Positions 31,393-44,084 are shown, counted from the stretch's first letter. The stretch is 64,000 nt of DNA from Heliocidaris tuberculata (GCA_025618425.1 CM046833.1:37329274-37393273); one strand, 5' to 3'. Notes: generated by a model from the letters alone, not told the origin. Program-made: numbers and translations.

Positions 31393-32071
31393 TGGGGCCA
31401 TTCCCCATAGGGCAAATATTGACAGACCTCTCAATGATCTTTCAGTGAACTTTCAATGATCTCCGAGGTCTTTCATGATTCCTAAGTGATCTTTCAGTGA
31501 ATTTCATGGTCTCCATGGTCTCCAAAAATTTTTGAAATGGTTCAAAATAGTCTTTTGGCAGTCTTTCATGAAAATGGTCTTTCAGTGGTCTTTCGGCGAT
31601 CTTTCAATGAGCGCTCAAGGGTCTTACTAGTCTTTCAATATTATCTTTCGACAGTCTCTCAAGAATTGCCACATTTTTGGCCTTGCACAGATCTCCGTTG
31701 TTATCTCAGAGGTCTCTCAGAGGTCTTGATCAGTCTCTCAGAGATCTTGATTGATCTCTCGAAGATCTCAGGGAGTATGTCAGATGATCTTTCAGTGATC
31801 TCTCAATAGTCTTATTGGTCTCTTAGTGAATGTTCGGCAATCTTCAAGGTCCCATAGAGATCTCTGAGAAATTTGCTGGAAAATTACTTTTTGGTCTTTC
31901 AATGACCTTTCAAGGGTTTTTAGAGCCATTCCACATAGACACTATTTTTATCTGGTCTTGGAGACTGCTGAGAGTTCTTGCCAATTTGGTCTCTCAGTGG
32001 TCTCTCAAGGGTCTTCGCTATGTGAAATGGGGCCTAAGGTCTCGTCACGTTATGTGGAATGGGGCACATCT
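31393..32071. mobile_element. Foldback-like element made of GGTCTCTCAG motifs
   Basis: TGGGGCCATTCCCCATAG at the left and, in complement, GTGCCCCATTCCACATAAC at the right look like degenerate inverted ends. Between them GGTCTTTCAGTGATCT-type motifs recur every 10-25 bp. The build recalls the element at 18485-19006 with a different motif. Open frames here come from the repeat. Confidence 0.5.
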
Positions 32072-33234
32072 AAGAAAATACGAGCTTATAATTAGTCGTG
32101 TGCACAAACCCTTAAAATCATTGCAGGTAACAAGGATCTGAAATGTTCAACTATTTAGACTGCACTTCATAGGTTCTTTATTGTAGAAACATATATAAAT
32201 ACTCATGGCACCAACAGCGACTGACAAAGTTAGACGAGGCTCAACAATTCATGGCATTTATGTTTAAGTGTCATACTAGAGTCTGAACTTGCAGACCACG
32301 AATAGACAGGGCATAGACGAGGTTACATGTGCTTGTTAAAAGTTTCAGTTCAGGGTCGTGGATTTATTGTCCTCTTCACCTGTAGAATTTTTTATAATGG
32401 GTTATTATTAACTTTTACCCTCAGGTGCCATGAAGTTTACATTCATGTATCACAAAGAAAATTTTCTGTGACAAAATATTATAACATAGTAACAAATTTT
32501 CAATATACATATATTATTGAGAGATACATGTAGATTGCTTCATGATGTCTGACTTCAACATTAATGGTCTAGTTTTGAATTTCAAGAAGAAAGACAGGCA
32601 TTTATTGGTGCAAAAAGGTAAAATCTTAAAATCTGGTTGGGTCAAGCCTTATATGGAACTCAAAAGGTTGAGGCACCTGTTGAGCAAAATATTTTAAGAA
32701 CACCTGCAAACTAAGACTAATGTCTGGGATAGCTCATATGGTCTCACACATGTAATTATTCCCCATAGGCTCATGTGTTAAAAATGAGAAATTCAATAAA
32801 ATCATGAAAAGTATGTGCTAGCAATGGCACCATTCAAACTTATGTCTTGACTAGTTCATTCAATTTCCTTGACGTCCTGATAATATGAAGGGGTGTTTTC
32901 AGCATTTTTTCTCTCTGCAGGGGCTGTAATTTAGACTAACCACAAACCTGGTCTAAGTTACAGTGGTTATGAGGTTTCTTGTGCTGCTAATATAGTCCAC
33001 GGAAAATTCCAACTTGGAACAACTCCTGCTCTCTTACAGGACTGATATCAGCCAGTAATAATCCCTCTTTAGGCACATATGAATAAAAGTGTTCAAATTT
33101 GTATCATTGATTTTATATCAATTTTTTTTCAAAGATGACATCATCTTTGGTACGGGTCGAGGAGTAATAACTAAAAATGACTGGATCTAATTTCAGTCAT
33201 GTGACCATATAATGCAAGACCTCGTGGCTACGAA
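32072..33234. other. No gene seen
   Basis: AT-rich intergenic DNA with no recognisable coding frame, RNA gene or paired repeat ends. Confidence 0.4.
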
Positions 33235-33790
33235 TAAGTACAAAGAAGCACTAAGATAACTTACTGATTCGTACACGCAATCAAAGGTGTAGTGCACATG
33301 ATTCAGCTCTTTTTGGTTGGGCCTACCATTCAGCAGCAGGAACTAGCTAAACCGATGCTTTTCCAGCACACAGTTTACTTTGAATAATTCACTGAAGGTA
33401 AAAATAATCTTGCTATCAACTGTATTTAATCTACAGACCAATCTAAATTAATATGAACTATAGGAAATTTGTCAACAACTGACATTTTACAAATACATAC
33501 ACTCAAGTACACAGAAGCATAAAGATAACTTCCTGATTCATACGGTGTTGTCTGTATGATCATTCACCAGCAGTAACCAGCTAAACCAACAGTTTTCCAG
33601 CTCACAGAAGTTACTGTTTTTCTCTTTATAGTGAGGAATGAGTACAACGGACCTCTCTCAATCGAAGTGCTAAACAGCAATGGATCTGTGCAGTTTACTT
33701 CGAATAATTCACTGAAGGTAAAAATAATCTTGTTATCAACTGTATTTGACCTACAGACCAATCTTAATTACCATGAACTACAGGAAATTT
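33235..33790. repeat. Direct duplication of about 250 bp
   Basis: Copies at about 33238-33480 and 33508-33790 share CAGTTTACTT..GAATAATTCACTGAAG followed by GTAAAAATAATCTTG, and an ACAGACCAATCT motif. The second copy has about 90 extra bp. CTGAAG|GTAAAA could be a splice donor, so this may be a duplicated leader-exon region for gene 4. That is speculative. Confidence 0.5.
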
Positions 33791-34592
33791 GTTAACAATG
33801 AGCATATACAACAAATATTGTACTGTACATCTATGAGGGTATCAGCAATAACAATAACAATAATTGCAGTTAATAAGAACAATGTTTCTGATTACGATAT
33901 TTACAATGATTAAGATAAATATACATTATGACATGTACCAAATGCATATAGCTTGTGAATTTAAGATTCTCATAATGTAGAGATGTGCATCTTCCATTGG
34001 AAATTATAGACCATGCTCTTTTTGGGAACTTATGTAGTAAAATCTATAAGTTAAATGAAACCTTCCAAATCCTCCCCCCCCCCCCCCCAATCCTAATCCT
34101 TCTAATTGTGAGTGTATTATTGTTGCAGGGCTGTCAGTTTTCTGTACTGAGAAATGTGATTTTCAACTAAAAACATGTATCTACATAAATTGTTCACCTG
34201 CACTACAAAATCTATAGTTGTGTCTGTATAAGCCCCCATCAAGACTTATATGACAGATTTCTGTTTCTTAACATGTTAATAATAAACCCAAGATAACCTG
34301 AGTTAGAGTTAAAGGATGTGTGTTATACCAAAATCAAATTATATGCAACTGGTTCATGTAACTTTTCTTTCATTTCACTGACAGTCCTACCAAGTGCACC
34401 AGACCAGTGTACGCTGCAGACATATTCGAGTTCAATAATCTTTGTGATCAATAATCTTTGTGATCAAACAAACCACTTCAGGCCCTTCAAGCTCCATCAA
34501 GGTGATACTTGCATAAAGGTCTAGAACTCATTAAATCAACCTACGAGGGGCAGCTCAGCTTATCAGGTAAAGACAATAATAATTACTCAATA

Positions 34593-36230
34593 GGCCCGTC
34601 TTCATCAGCCCGAGTTTCCAAAATAGCCCGCTAATTCTGATCCGGGAAACTAACCCGATCACAACTAGCTCGAGCTAGTTTGTAATGAGGACGCAATTAG
34701 CTGGCTATTTCATGGGTTTCTAGCTCGAGCTAGAAGCCTAAGTCAACTCGGGTTTTTTGTGAAATAGCGCGCTATTTGGCGAATTAGCCCGCTAATTCGC
34801 AGGTGAAGATGCACTTGGGTTTTGACTCGGGTTAATTTATTCATGACACCAATCCTAGAAATGTTACTTTCCTTATGTATTTCTTGATTTTCTTCTCTCT
34901 ATCTTTCCCTTATGTATTTCTGTTTTTCCTTCTTTCTTTTTCTCCTTATGTATTTCTTTGTTTTTCCTTCTTTCTTTTTCTCCTTATGTATTTCTTTGTT
35001 TTCCCCATTCTTCATTCTTCTTTCTATTCTTATGTATTTCTTTGTTCTTCTTACTGTCCTCTTTTCTTTATATATTTCTTGTTTTTCTTCTCTTATCTTT
35101 TCCTTATGTATTTCTTTGTTTTTCCTTCTCTTTTTTCTCCTTCTCTTTTTTCTCCTTATATATTTCTTTGTTTTCCCATTATTTATTCCTTTTTTCTATT
35201 CTAATGTATTTCTTTGTTCTTCTTTCTATCCCCTTCTCTTCATATGTATTTCTTTATTTTTCTTTCTATTTCATCCTTTTCCTTATGTATTTCTTTGTTT
35301 TCCCTATTTTTTAATTCTTCTTTCATTTCTTTGTTCTTCTTGTTATCCTCTTTTCTTTATCATTCTTTATGTATTTCTTTGCTTTCTTCTATCTTTTTAT
35401 CCTTTCCTTTTGTATTTCTTTGTTTTCCCATTGTCTACTCTTCTATCTATTCAAATGAATTTCTTTGTTCTTCTTTCTTACCCTCTTCCCTTTATATTTC
35501 TCTGTTTTCCTTCTTTTTATTTTTTCCTTATGTATTTTCTTGTTTTGCCCATTTTCTGTTTTTCAATCTTGCTATCCTCTTTTCTTTGTTTATGTATTTC
35601 TTTGTTTTTCTTTCTATTTTATCTGTTCCCTTATGTATTTCTTTGTTTTTCTTTCTATTTTATCTGTTTCCTTATGTATTTCTTTGTTTTTCTTTCTATT
35701 TTATATGTTTCCTTATGTATTTCTTTGTTATGTAACACTTTGTTTTTCCTTCCACTTTTTTTCTCCTTATGTATTTCTTTGTTCCTCTCTCTATCCACTT
35801 TTCTTCATATTTCCTTATATATTTCTTTGTTTTTCTATTTTATTTTTTTTTCCTTATGCATTTCTTTGTTTCTTATGTATTACTTTGTTTTTTCTTCTCT
35901 CCTTTTTCTCCTTATATATTTCTTTGTTTTCCCAATTATCTATTCTTATTTCTATTCTTATGTATTTCTTTGTTTTTCCTTCTCTCTTTAAATCTTTTCC
36001 TTATCTATTTCTTTGCTCTTTTCTCTTCATTCATCCTATATATTTTTTTTAATTTTCCATCTTCGAAGTGCGCATGCTCTGAAGCTCTGAGTTTATTCCA
36101 AGAACAAGCGGGAATCGCTTGACTCAGGCTGATGGAGACGGGGTTTTTCAAACTCGGACTTTTTTCTCGAGAAGCGCTGATCGGGGTATAATCTCGAGCT
36201 TGAGCAAACTTGGGCTGATGGAGACGCACC
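34593..36230. mobile_element. DNA element (1.6 kb) enclosing a CT-rich minisatellite
   Basis: Left end GGCCCGTCTTCATCAGCCCG and, in complement, right end GGTGCGTCTCCATCAGCCCA are imperfect inverted repeats. The subterminal DNA is rich in CTCGAG and GCTAATT motifs. The centre (34862-36050) is a minisatellite. No transposase remains. Confidence 0.55.
34862..36050. repeat. Minisatellite with CCTTATGTATTTCTTTGTTT core
   Basis: More than twenty degenerate units of about 30-60 bp, each with TTATGTATTTCTTTGTT followed by a pyrimidine run. All three + frames stay open for long stretches because the unit lacks stops. The resulting Phe/Leu/Ser-rich frames (such as 34912-35991) are not genes. Confidence 0.85.
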
Positions 36231-36529
36231 TTGTGCAGTATGTTGCAGCTACAGAAATTTGCTGATGGCAAGAGAAAAAAAATTGCTTATAAAGATAAAG
36301 ATAAATGTGCAAGTGCAAAACAGCTGTGCCTTTCTACTCCACGTCCCTCCAGCTATATGTACAGTGAAACAAGCCAAAGTGACCACCTGTCTATAAAGAC
36401 CAGTTTTTCCCTTAGAACTGTGTTCACTTTTAAACCTGTCCTCACTTTTAAACCTGTCCCAAAGGAACCTGTACATCAATACCATCTGCTTATAAAGACC
36501 ACTTTACTTGTTGTACTCTCTACATACAG
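36231..36529 (+). promoter_or_regulatory. Upstream region of gene 4 with TATAAA motifs and a splice acceptor
   Basis: TATAAAG motifs occur near 36391 and 36492 within a dispersed repeat (CCACCTGTCTATAAAGACCA), also seen in part at 53.4 kb. TTGTACTCTCTACATACAG ends in AG at 36528-36529, a good acceptor 58 bp before ATG 36587. A spliced leader exon further upstream is therefore likely, as in the other family members. Confidence 0.4.
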
Positions 36530-36586
36530 GTACGACTGTTGTTCGAAAAAAACCCAGATTTGGACCAGAATGCCATATCACCGATC

Positions 36587-37297
36587 ATGATGTCAAATAC
36601 AAATGGTCAAGAAGTATCCATAGATATGTCAGTCCTGGATGCTGGCATTGGGATTGAAAAACTACAAGAGGAATGCTCGGCATTGAACTTAAAACTAAAG
36701 GAAAAGGATGTTGCATTTCAAAAATCCGAAAGAAAAGTCACAGAATTAAGAGCAAAACTGTTGGAAAAGGAAAATGCATTACAAGAATCAGAAAGAAAAG
36801 TCACAGAAGTAAAATCTAAATTACGGGAAAAAGAACTTCGTAGGGACATGTCCTTGCTTACTCAAAATATGTCAAACTTAGAATCAAGAAAGAAAGAAGC
36901 AGCAATCTCAAAAATCAGAGAGAGAGAAAGAAAACTTGATGACACTCGTAGGTTACTTAATAACCTTAACAATGATTATTCAACATTAAGTCCAACAATG
37001 AGAGAAATATATACAAGATTAAAAGAGGATGAACAAGAACTAATCAAGGAACAATCATTATGTCAAGGAGAAAGCACTCTCTCTCATGTAGAAAATGAAT
37101 ACCAGACTAGACTAGACGAGCTAGAGAAGAAAATCAATTGTGGTATTTGTTTAGATAGAGAAAAGTCACGTGCCATGTACCCATGTGGGCACATGCTCTG
37201 TGACACATGCTTTGAAGAGATATTTAAACGTAACAGGAATATTCGCTGTCCGCATTGCCGATTTCAAATCGCTGATTCTTTAAAGATTTATTTTTAA
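36587..37297 (+). CDS. RING gene 4: soluble coiled-coil RING protein (236 aa)
   Basis: A probable E3 ubiquitin ligase without membrane segments, so likely cytosolic. The frame extends upstream of 36587 but without an ATG; ATGATG at 36587-36592 offers the start. Residues about 28-180 form a charged coiled coil with three spaced KEKDVAFQKSERKV/KENALQESERKV-type units. The C-terminal 52 residues are a C3HC4 RING: CGIC, PCGHMLC, DTC, CPHC, ending SLKIYF. The loop before the last Cys pair is two or three residues longer than in genes 1-3, and it is the most divergent family member. It could pair with the membrane-bound members through coil or RING; that is inference. Confidence 0.8.
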   Translation: MMSNTNGQEVSIDMSVLDAGIGIEKLQEECSALNLKLKEKDVAFQKSERKVTELRAKLLEKENALQESERKVTEVKSKLREKELRRDMSLLTQNMSNLESRKKEAAISKIRERERKLDDTRRLLNNLNNDYSTLSPTMREIYTRLKEDEQELIKEQSLCQGESTLSHVENEYQTRLDELEKKINCGICLDREKSRAMYPCGHMLCDTCFEEIFKRNRNIRCPHCRFQIADSLKIYF

Positions 37298-38300
37298 TTT
37301 TCCAAAAACTTCTGCCCAATGTTATTTCATCAGTTAATCAGATTCCCCACACTCACACTTCAACCAGTCATTGTTAACAGCCAAATTACCTGAAAATATT
37401 GTTCTTTTCTCTCTCTCAATGAAAAGTAATGTATGAAGAAATTAGTGAAATTTTGAAACTTCATTTGCTCTCATAAAGTTCAAAGATTATCAATATGTTA
37501 TTAAACAGCCTCGTCTATTATAGGAATCAATTAACTCATTATGAGCGATATCCAAACTTCAAATCTATAACTCACCAAGCTGTTTGCAACAAGCAGTAAA
37601 ATACAATTGCCATATTCTAAGAGTTTATTATATTCAATGAATTTTTGTTAGTGCAAGCAGTAAAAGTGTAAAATATTTTGAACAAGCTTATTGACAAATT
37701 ATACAGTGCATATCAAAACAAAGTATACCCAACTTTGTTAGCTTCTAATTAAAAATTCATAACCTCTGTGAGCTTGAAATTCATTTTATAGTAAAGAGCA
37801 ACAAATATTCTATCTAATGATGGCTTATTCAAACCTTGCTGTCATGGATGACTGAGCAGCAGGTTTTCAAAAAAGTATTGTCAAAATCTCTCACACCAAG
37901 TTTGGGCTGAAGCAACGACTGTGGGTCAAAACTCATTATTCATTTATCAATTCAGTTTGAAAACTATTGCTGGGTTATTTCAACTGATTTTGTGCATTTG
38001 AATGGAAAAAGTGTTCATGTCAATTCAGGAAAAGTCTTATTACATGCAAACTTTATATTTCCTTTGCCATAATGAAAGAATCTTGGCTTCATCCTCATCC
38101 CTTGTTTAAGGTAAGCCTTTTTAATGAATCATTCAAAATGGACAAAGTTTATTAGATAATACATCTTCTTTCATTAAAGTCTAATATCAATCACTTTGCT
38201 AATTATCCACACATGTACCCTTCCTTACATTTTCTCAATCTTTGAGGTCAGGAAACCTTTGAGTTCATGTGCTATTTGAGATAAACACCTTCTGCACCAT
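37298..38300. other. Gene-free 3' flank of gene 4
   Basis: AT-rich, with no repeat ends or coding frame that I can support. Confidence 0.4.
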
Positions 38301-38309
38301 ATGCAGGTT

Positions 38310-40295
38310 GAAGTTTTCTTGTCATACAATGTAATACTTTTATTTATGTGTAGAGGTGTGCTTATCAGAAATTCACATGTTCTCAAGTACTTTCTTATAG
38401 TTACCTGTTTTTGTATATACATGGTGGCCAAGAAATAGACTAGCATACTTCCAATAATGTGGGGCAAATTTCTACAGTACCAGTAGATGGGGAATCTTTT
38501 TAGAAGAAAACTGATACAAAATTTGATTATTTTTATTCTAGACTCATTTTTGTGAATCAATGTGGAAGATAGCCACTGGTAGTGCTCCTTGCAGAAAATG
38601 ATATATCATTGTGTAGTTTCAGAAAATATTGGTATTATGCCTTAGCTTTGGGTAAGCTGTGATAAACATCAGATTGAACACAAACATATTATATTCTACA
38701 AATATTTTTTTTTTCAGGCGTTTTTAATAACTTGTTAAACACAAACATGAATTAATACATCTTGGCATGCAAATGTCATAGGGCAAACAAAGAGTGTATA
38801 TCTTTTGTTTTACTTCATGGTGTGTTTTGTTTGTTTGTTTTTTTTTTTTGTTAAAGACAAATTGCACATCTTTCCATTTTGGTAAAGACAAACATAAAAT
38901 TGCACATCCTTTTTTTTTTTTTTTTGTAACAACAAGGAAACGGAAAATTGTACATCTTTTCTTTTTGGTAAAAAAAGGTAAATTTGTTTATCTTTTATTT
39001 TTGGTAAAGACAAACAAATGGAAAATTGTATATCTTTTCTTTTTGGTAAAAAAAGGTAAAATTGTTTATCTTTTATTTTTGGTAAAGACAAACAAATGGA
39101 AAATTGTACATCTTTTCTTTTTGGTAAAGACATCAAACATAAGATTGTACATCTTTTCTTTTTGCTAAAGACAATCAAATGGAAAACTGCACATCTTTTC
39201 TTTTTGGTAAAGACAAACTAACGTAAAATTGTTCATCTTTTCCTTTTTGGTAAAGACTATCACATGGGAAACTTTACATCTTTTCTTTTTGGTAAAGACA
39301 AACAAACGTAAAATCAGGGGAACAGCGGCAGGTTTACTTATCAAAATAGAATAAAATAATTAATGGCCCCAAACTATGAATTTAGGGTTGTATACAGGAC
39401 AAATTGCAACTCCTACCTTGCATCACAAACTGCTCCTTAAAACAAAAAACCCTCTACCAAATTTGCCAATCTTAGTATCATTCTTCATTTGAAAAGATCT
39501 TCCGATGGCACCAGTTAATTTGACCCTGTATTATTGGAAGTGTGCTAGTCCTGTTGTTTTGGGGGGTTTCTTTTTGGCCACCCTGTATAGTGATACAAAA
39601 TGGAAACAAATGTTTTGAAACTGAATGTGAAGTTCTGAATGCAAGACTACTAGCAAAATTTAGATATGACTGCTGCGATCTTATAAACTCTGTAGCAAAT
39701 CCTGCCCAAAAAATGTAAATATACAAAATAAAAATATTGACTAATGGTGGCTAGTTGTTTTAATGAAATGAAAAAAGATACATAAATTGTGTAGGTTGCT
39801 CCCATTGAAGATATTCAAAGCCAGATTCAACAATGATAGATATTACACAGTTTTAAGTTTTAAAGTCTTTGGAGTGTCAAAAAAGTAAATTAATATTTTT
39901 GGATTTCTAAGTAACCCTACATGAAGGGAAATGATTGATAACTGAAATGTTTGCTAAAAGTGCTTATTTTCTACATACAGATCGATTTACATGTATAGTT
40001 TTCTTCCATCTGTCATACAATGTAATACTTTTGTTATTTATGTGTAGTGGTATGCTCACCAGAAATTCAAATGTTTATATGAAGCTCTGTCTTATAATTG
40101 TTTTTATATATAATGTTAAAAAAGATTATTTTCTACATAGTTTGATTTACATGTATAGTTTTCTTGCATTGTCATACAATGTAATACTTTTGTTATATGT
40201 GAGTAGAGGTATATGTACATGTTGTAAGCTTATCAAAAATTCAAATGTTCTTATGAAGCTCTTTCTAATAGTTACCTGTTCTTGTAACAAAACAG
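38310..40295. repeat. Three spaced copies of a 120-150 bp repeat
   Basis: Copies near 38317-38415, 39985-40110 and 40140-40290 share GTCATACAATGTAATACTTT, TTATCAGAAATTCA and a TAGTTACCTGTT end. The last two are adjacent. Function unknown. Confidence 0.6.
38830..39312. repeat. Minisatellite with TCTTTTCTTTTTGGTAAAGA core
   Basis: About nine units of roughly 40-65 bp (CATCTTTTCTTTTTGGTAAA, ACAAACAAATGGAAAATTGT). Lys- and Leu-rich frames on both strands come from the repeat and are not genes. Confidence 0.85.
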
Positions 40296-41479
40296 TATTT
40301 TGCAGATGATTTGAATAGTTTCTCTTGATTGAAAATAGACCAAAAACACTTCAAAGAAACATTCAGAGGAGAGATTTAATCATAAGAAGCTATTTCAGTT
40401 ATTGGTCTAGTGAATCAAACCATGATAAAGATAAGTGGTTGCAAGTTATTTTTGGATGTTTGGGCTATAAGAATATTACTGGGTCTAGTATAGTCAGAGT
40501 TTCTGTTTCATAAATTGTTTGTAAATGCATTGATTTCCTAGTTTGATTGGGTGAAAGTGTAATGACAGGCTGCATAAGGCTTGTATATGGTAGTTGGCTG
40601 GGTCAGGTTTACCTCTTTGCTTATGCAATAGTAGACCTTACCATGGTCACTAAGGTTTGCCAACCTTGTTATCGCAACCAGACAGAAATTTGGGGGCTGA
40701 ACTTGATACCTGCAGCGCCTGGTGAATATATGAAAAATGTATAAGTAAAGTTTCTTGAAACTTTAAAATGAATTTGTCATTTTGTCATTTCTTTCTGCCT
40801 CCTATAAAGAGATCGAGAGAACGCATGGTTGTGCGGTAATTTTGGCGAAAGTGATAAAACCATGCATGGTTTTTAGGTACACATGTACATGGTCTTCGGT
40901 ACCTCTTAGAAAAACCATACATGGTTGTGCGGTCTTCCTGAGAAAGAGAGACATTATAGGTATAACACTATTGACACAAAATCTTTTACTTTTTATAAGC
41001 ATAACACTCCTGTACATCATGTACAAAGTCAATCATATTTTGCACTTCACAGACAAGGATGTAAAATGATTTACTCTTGAAACAGGAATTCTTCTAAACA
41101 AATATTTTTGCATGTGGTAGTTAATTTATATTAAGAAAATATGATTACATCAAACTTTGAGAGTAGAATTAAGTGTGTTTATTTCAATATAAGGGTACAA
41201 ACATATATACATTTTGGACTTTAATTTCATATGGTGAAAAATAAAGGTTTTAATGAGTTTAGGACCCTGTTTCATGAAATGTTCTTTAAAGAACAAGTTT
41301 TTTAAAAATGATATAAGCTGCTGAAATTATTTTATTTACATTTTGGAAATCTTTAGTATTAGAAAATTGTTCGAACTGTCCGACTTTACATGTAGGTCAA
41401 TAAACACTGTAAAATGCATAAAGGCACATCTGTGTCTTCTTCTCCAAATGAACCCTTAGAATTGTAATGTTTAATTTTC

Positions 41480-41684
41480 ACTCTAAAACCTAAAGTGTTA
41501 AATCACCATTTAAAGGGCCGAGGAGTGACAACTTTTTCAAAATTGTAGATTAACACTTTTAACATGCTGGATACAACACTATAAGGCTGAATCCAGCAGT
41601 TTAAAAGAGTTGATCTACCATTTTGAAAAAGTTGTCACTCCTCTGCCCTTTTAAAAGGTGATTTAAGACTTTAGTTTTTAGAGT
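41480..41684. mobile_element. 205-bp hairpin MITE
   Basis: Arms of about 90 bp: GAGGAGTGACAACTTTTTCA on the left and its exact complement on the right, within longer imperfect pairing (ACTCTAAAA ends). Non-autonomous. Confidence 0.75.
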
Positions 41685-43084
41685 ATGTTTGGACTTGTAT
41701 TTCTTCTTCCTGAAACGGCAACAGGTGCACGCCATTTTGAAATTTGTGCTGTGAATGATAGATCTATTTCATATGAGCCAAGTTCAGCCATATAAGACAA
41801 AGAATTAATTTGACTTTGGAAAATTTATCTATCGGTAAAGATATGCAGTGCAACGGTATGTTAACTTGATAGGCCCTGCTTAATTCAATTCATTGTCTAT
41901 CTAGGGCTCTATACGCTGCTTGCTTTTGTTATTTTGAATGTCATGTGACTAATGTGCTACTGTAAAAGTGGAAATTTTCATGCAATTAATTTTTCATGCT
42001 CGGCCAAATAAGGTGATTTTCACATTTTACCCACGCACTAGGCTCATGGGCAAAAGAAAGCATAAACAAAAATATTTGCGTGTTTTTAATTTTCGCGCAA
42101 ATTTCATACGGTGTGAAAAGTGCTAAAATTTTCCAAACCATGATATATTCCATGTTTACAGTATATCTTCCTTTGTAAATTGATCCACTGTCTATGATGA
42201 TTTACAGAAATAAAATACATATTACAAAAATGTCATATATTTGTACAAACTCAATGTTTTGAAGGGTGCTCTGACATGTGCCCTGGCAACAATGGCTCCT
42301 GGCTGTAATCTGTCAAGGATGTAGGAATAGACCTGTTCACAAATATATTCAAATTTTATGCATATTTTTAAAACAAAGGTTGTTCTTGACAACCTGAAAG
42401 CTTGTCAGAGGCTTGTCAGACATAGCAACAGATAATGTATGCAAACTGGATTCCAAGTATTGTAGTTCATTCATTAATAACAGGTTAATGGAATACTTCG
42501 TTACTAGGTCCCCAAGTAAGAAACATCCATAAATTTGAATAACTTTGTAAACAGTTCTATTAGGGTTGCAAATTGGGTTTTAAGTTAAGTTTAGGGTTAA
42601 GGTTAGGTAGGCCTACAGTGCTCTGTCCAGGGTTAAAATTACATTTGGTTTTCAAACAAAATTAACGCTGAGCAGTTGTCCTTAGAGCATACGCCGTCGT
42701 ACAAAGGTTATGAGGAGTTGAGGGACTGGAAGTGGTCCCATGATGTCACAATATCAGTACATTCATCGTGCATACACAGTTCAAACATGCATCATTGGTT
42801 AGCATGTATAAGGTCCACATCCAAACAGTCCATAACCCTTTGAGTGCCCCAAGCAAAATAAATCCCCATTTTACAGTTTTGTGCAGACAAGTTTGTCACT
42901 CTTCAGACATTCAATACACATTCATGACTTGTGAAGTTTTTTATCATGCATGGATCAACATGTATAGCAAGAACGAAAATGCAAAAAGGAAGTGTGATCG
43001 AGAATTTGTCCACACAATTTCTTTTTTGTTATATTGGTCTATTTGGGATTCCCACATCTATTTTTAGAACAGCTCTAGATCATT

Positions 43085-43430
43085 TATAGGCTTTTTACAC
43101 TTGATTTTTTTTAACCCGTACTATCCTCAACCCCAGACATTTTTTTTGGTGTTCTCATTTGCAGTTTTAGTCCCGTACTATCTCCTTACCCAGAGCACTT
43201 AGCCTCACCTTTTTACGTTTAGCACCACCTTTTGTCGGGCTAACCCCGCTCTTTTCCAGGGCTAAAATAATCCTGTGCTATCGTGGAGTTAGCTCACTTT
43301 GGTAAAATGCAATGTGAACAGAAAGTGGGCTCAGCTTAGTCCTGTACTATCGGTGAGGCTAAATCCTCGTTTAGCCCCAGCGACAGTACGGGACTATAAG
43401 CAAAATTTTGCAAGTGTAAAAAGAGTGTTA
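43085..43430. mobile_element. MITE with CTTTTTACACTTG ends
   Basis: CTTTTTACACTTG at 43090 and CAAGTGTAAAAAG at about 43408-43420 form the inverted ends. The inside repeats TAGTCCCGTACTATC and GGGCTAA motifs. It interrupts the degenerate unit at 41149-43620. Confidence 0.65.
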
Positions 43431-44084
43431 AAAGCCTGTGGAAGCAGCATAATGAATACAAATGTTACCATTGTTACAAACTCACTACCATGACAACTCT
43501 ACAGTAAATCTTTAGCACTGCACCGAGACTACAGAACAAGCTCCTGGGCAACTTACTGTAACTGTGAAGAAATTGCTATGTACAGGTAAATACATCAACA
43601 ATCATAACTTTGTTTATCAGTTATAGGAGCATACTACTATATTCATGAAAAAAACCCAATGGATGTTTACAAAATAATTATGTCATTCTAGAATGTGTCC
43701 AATGTCTACAATATTATGTTGTTCCATCATAACTTATAAAGGGAGTCAAATACAAATCATACTTAGAGACCATAGCATACAAAAAAACAGGAGAATAAAA
43801 TCACAGAATAGTAAACATTCTCACAGCAAATGTCTACTTTGAGAAGAAAGTATCCTCAAATCCTTGACATTGCCTCAAGACAAGATATGATTCTCAGTGA
43901 GTATGTCAGAAGCATTTAACGCTCGTTTTCGGATGTAGAGATGACTTTTAGAGAATCTTTCTCGTTTGGAATCCTCTGTGATCGATGGTAAATCCAGATA
44001 TACACTACCACGAAGGTAAACTAGAGTTCAGACCGGTTTTTCAATGATCTCTTTTTTTACCGTTTCTTTCAAATCCTCTCTAAA

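Larger units (their letters stand above)
41149..43620 (+). repeat. Degenerate gene-less copy of the RING-gene upstream unit
   Basis: 41149-41300 matches the window start. 42325-42540 matches 20620-20810 (AACAAAGGTTGTTCTTGACA, GGATTCCAAGTATTGTAGTT). 43046-43075 matches the promoter-side GGGATTCCCACATCTATTTT of genes 2 and 3. 43510-43593 resembles their leader exon and ends ACAG|GTAAAT. No RING coding exon follows in this window. Confidence 0.5.

Noticed and set aside
34912..35991. 359-codon Phe/Leu/Ser-rich open frame
   Set aside because: Made by a stop-free minisatellite; all three forward frames are open and no domain is present.
38794..39178. Lys/Leu-rich frames on both strands
   Set aside because: Translations of the TTTTGGTAAAGACAAAC minisatellite.
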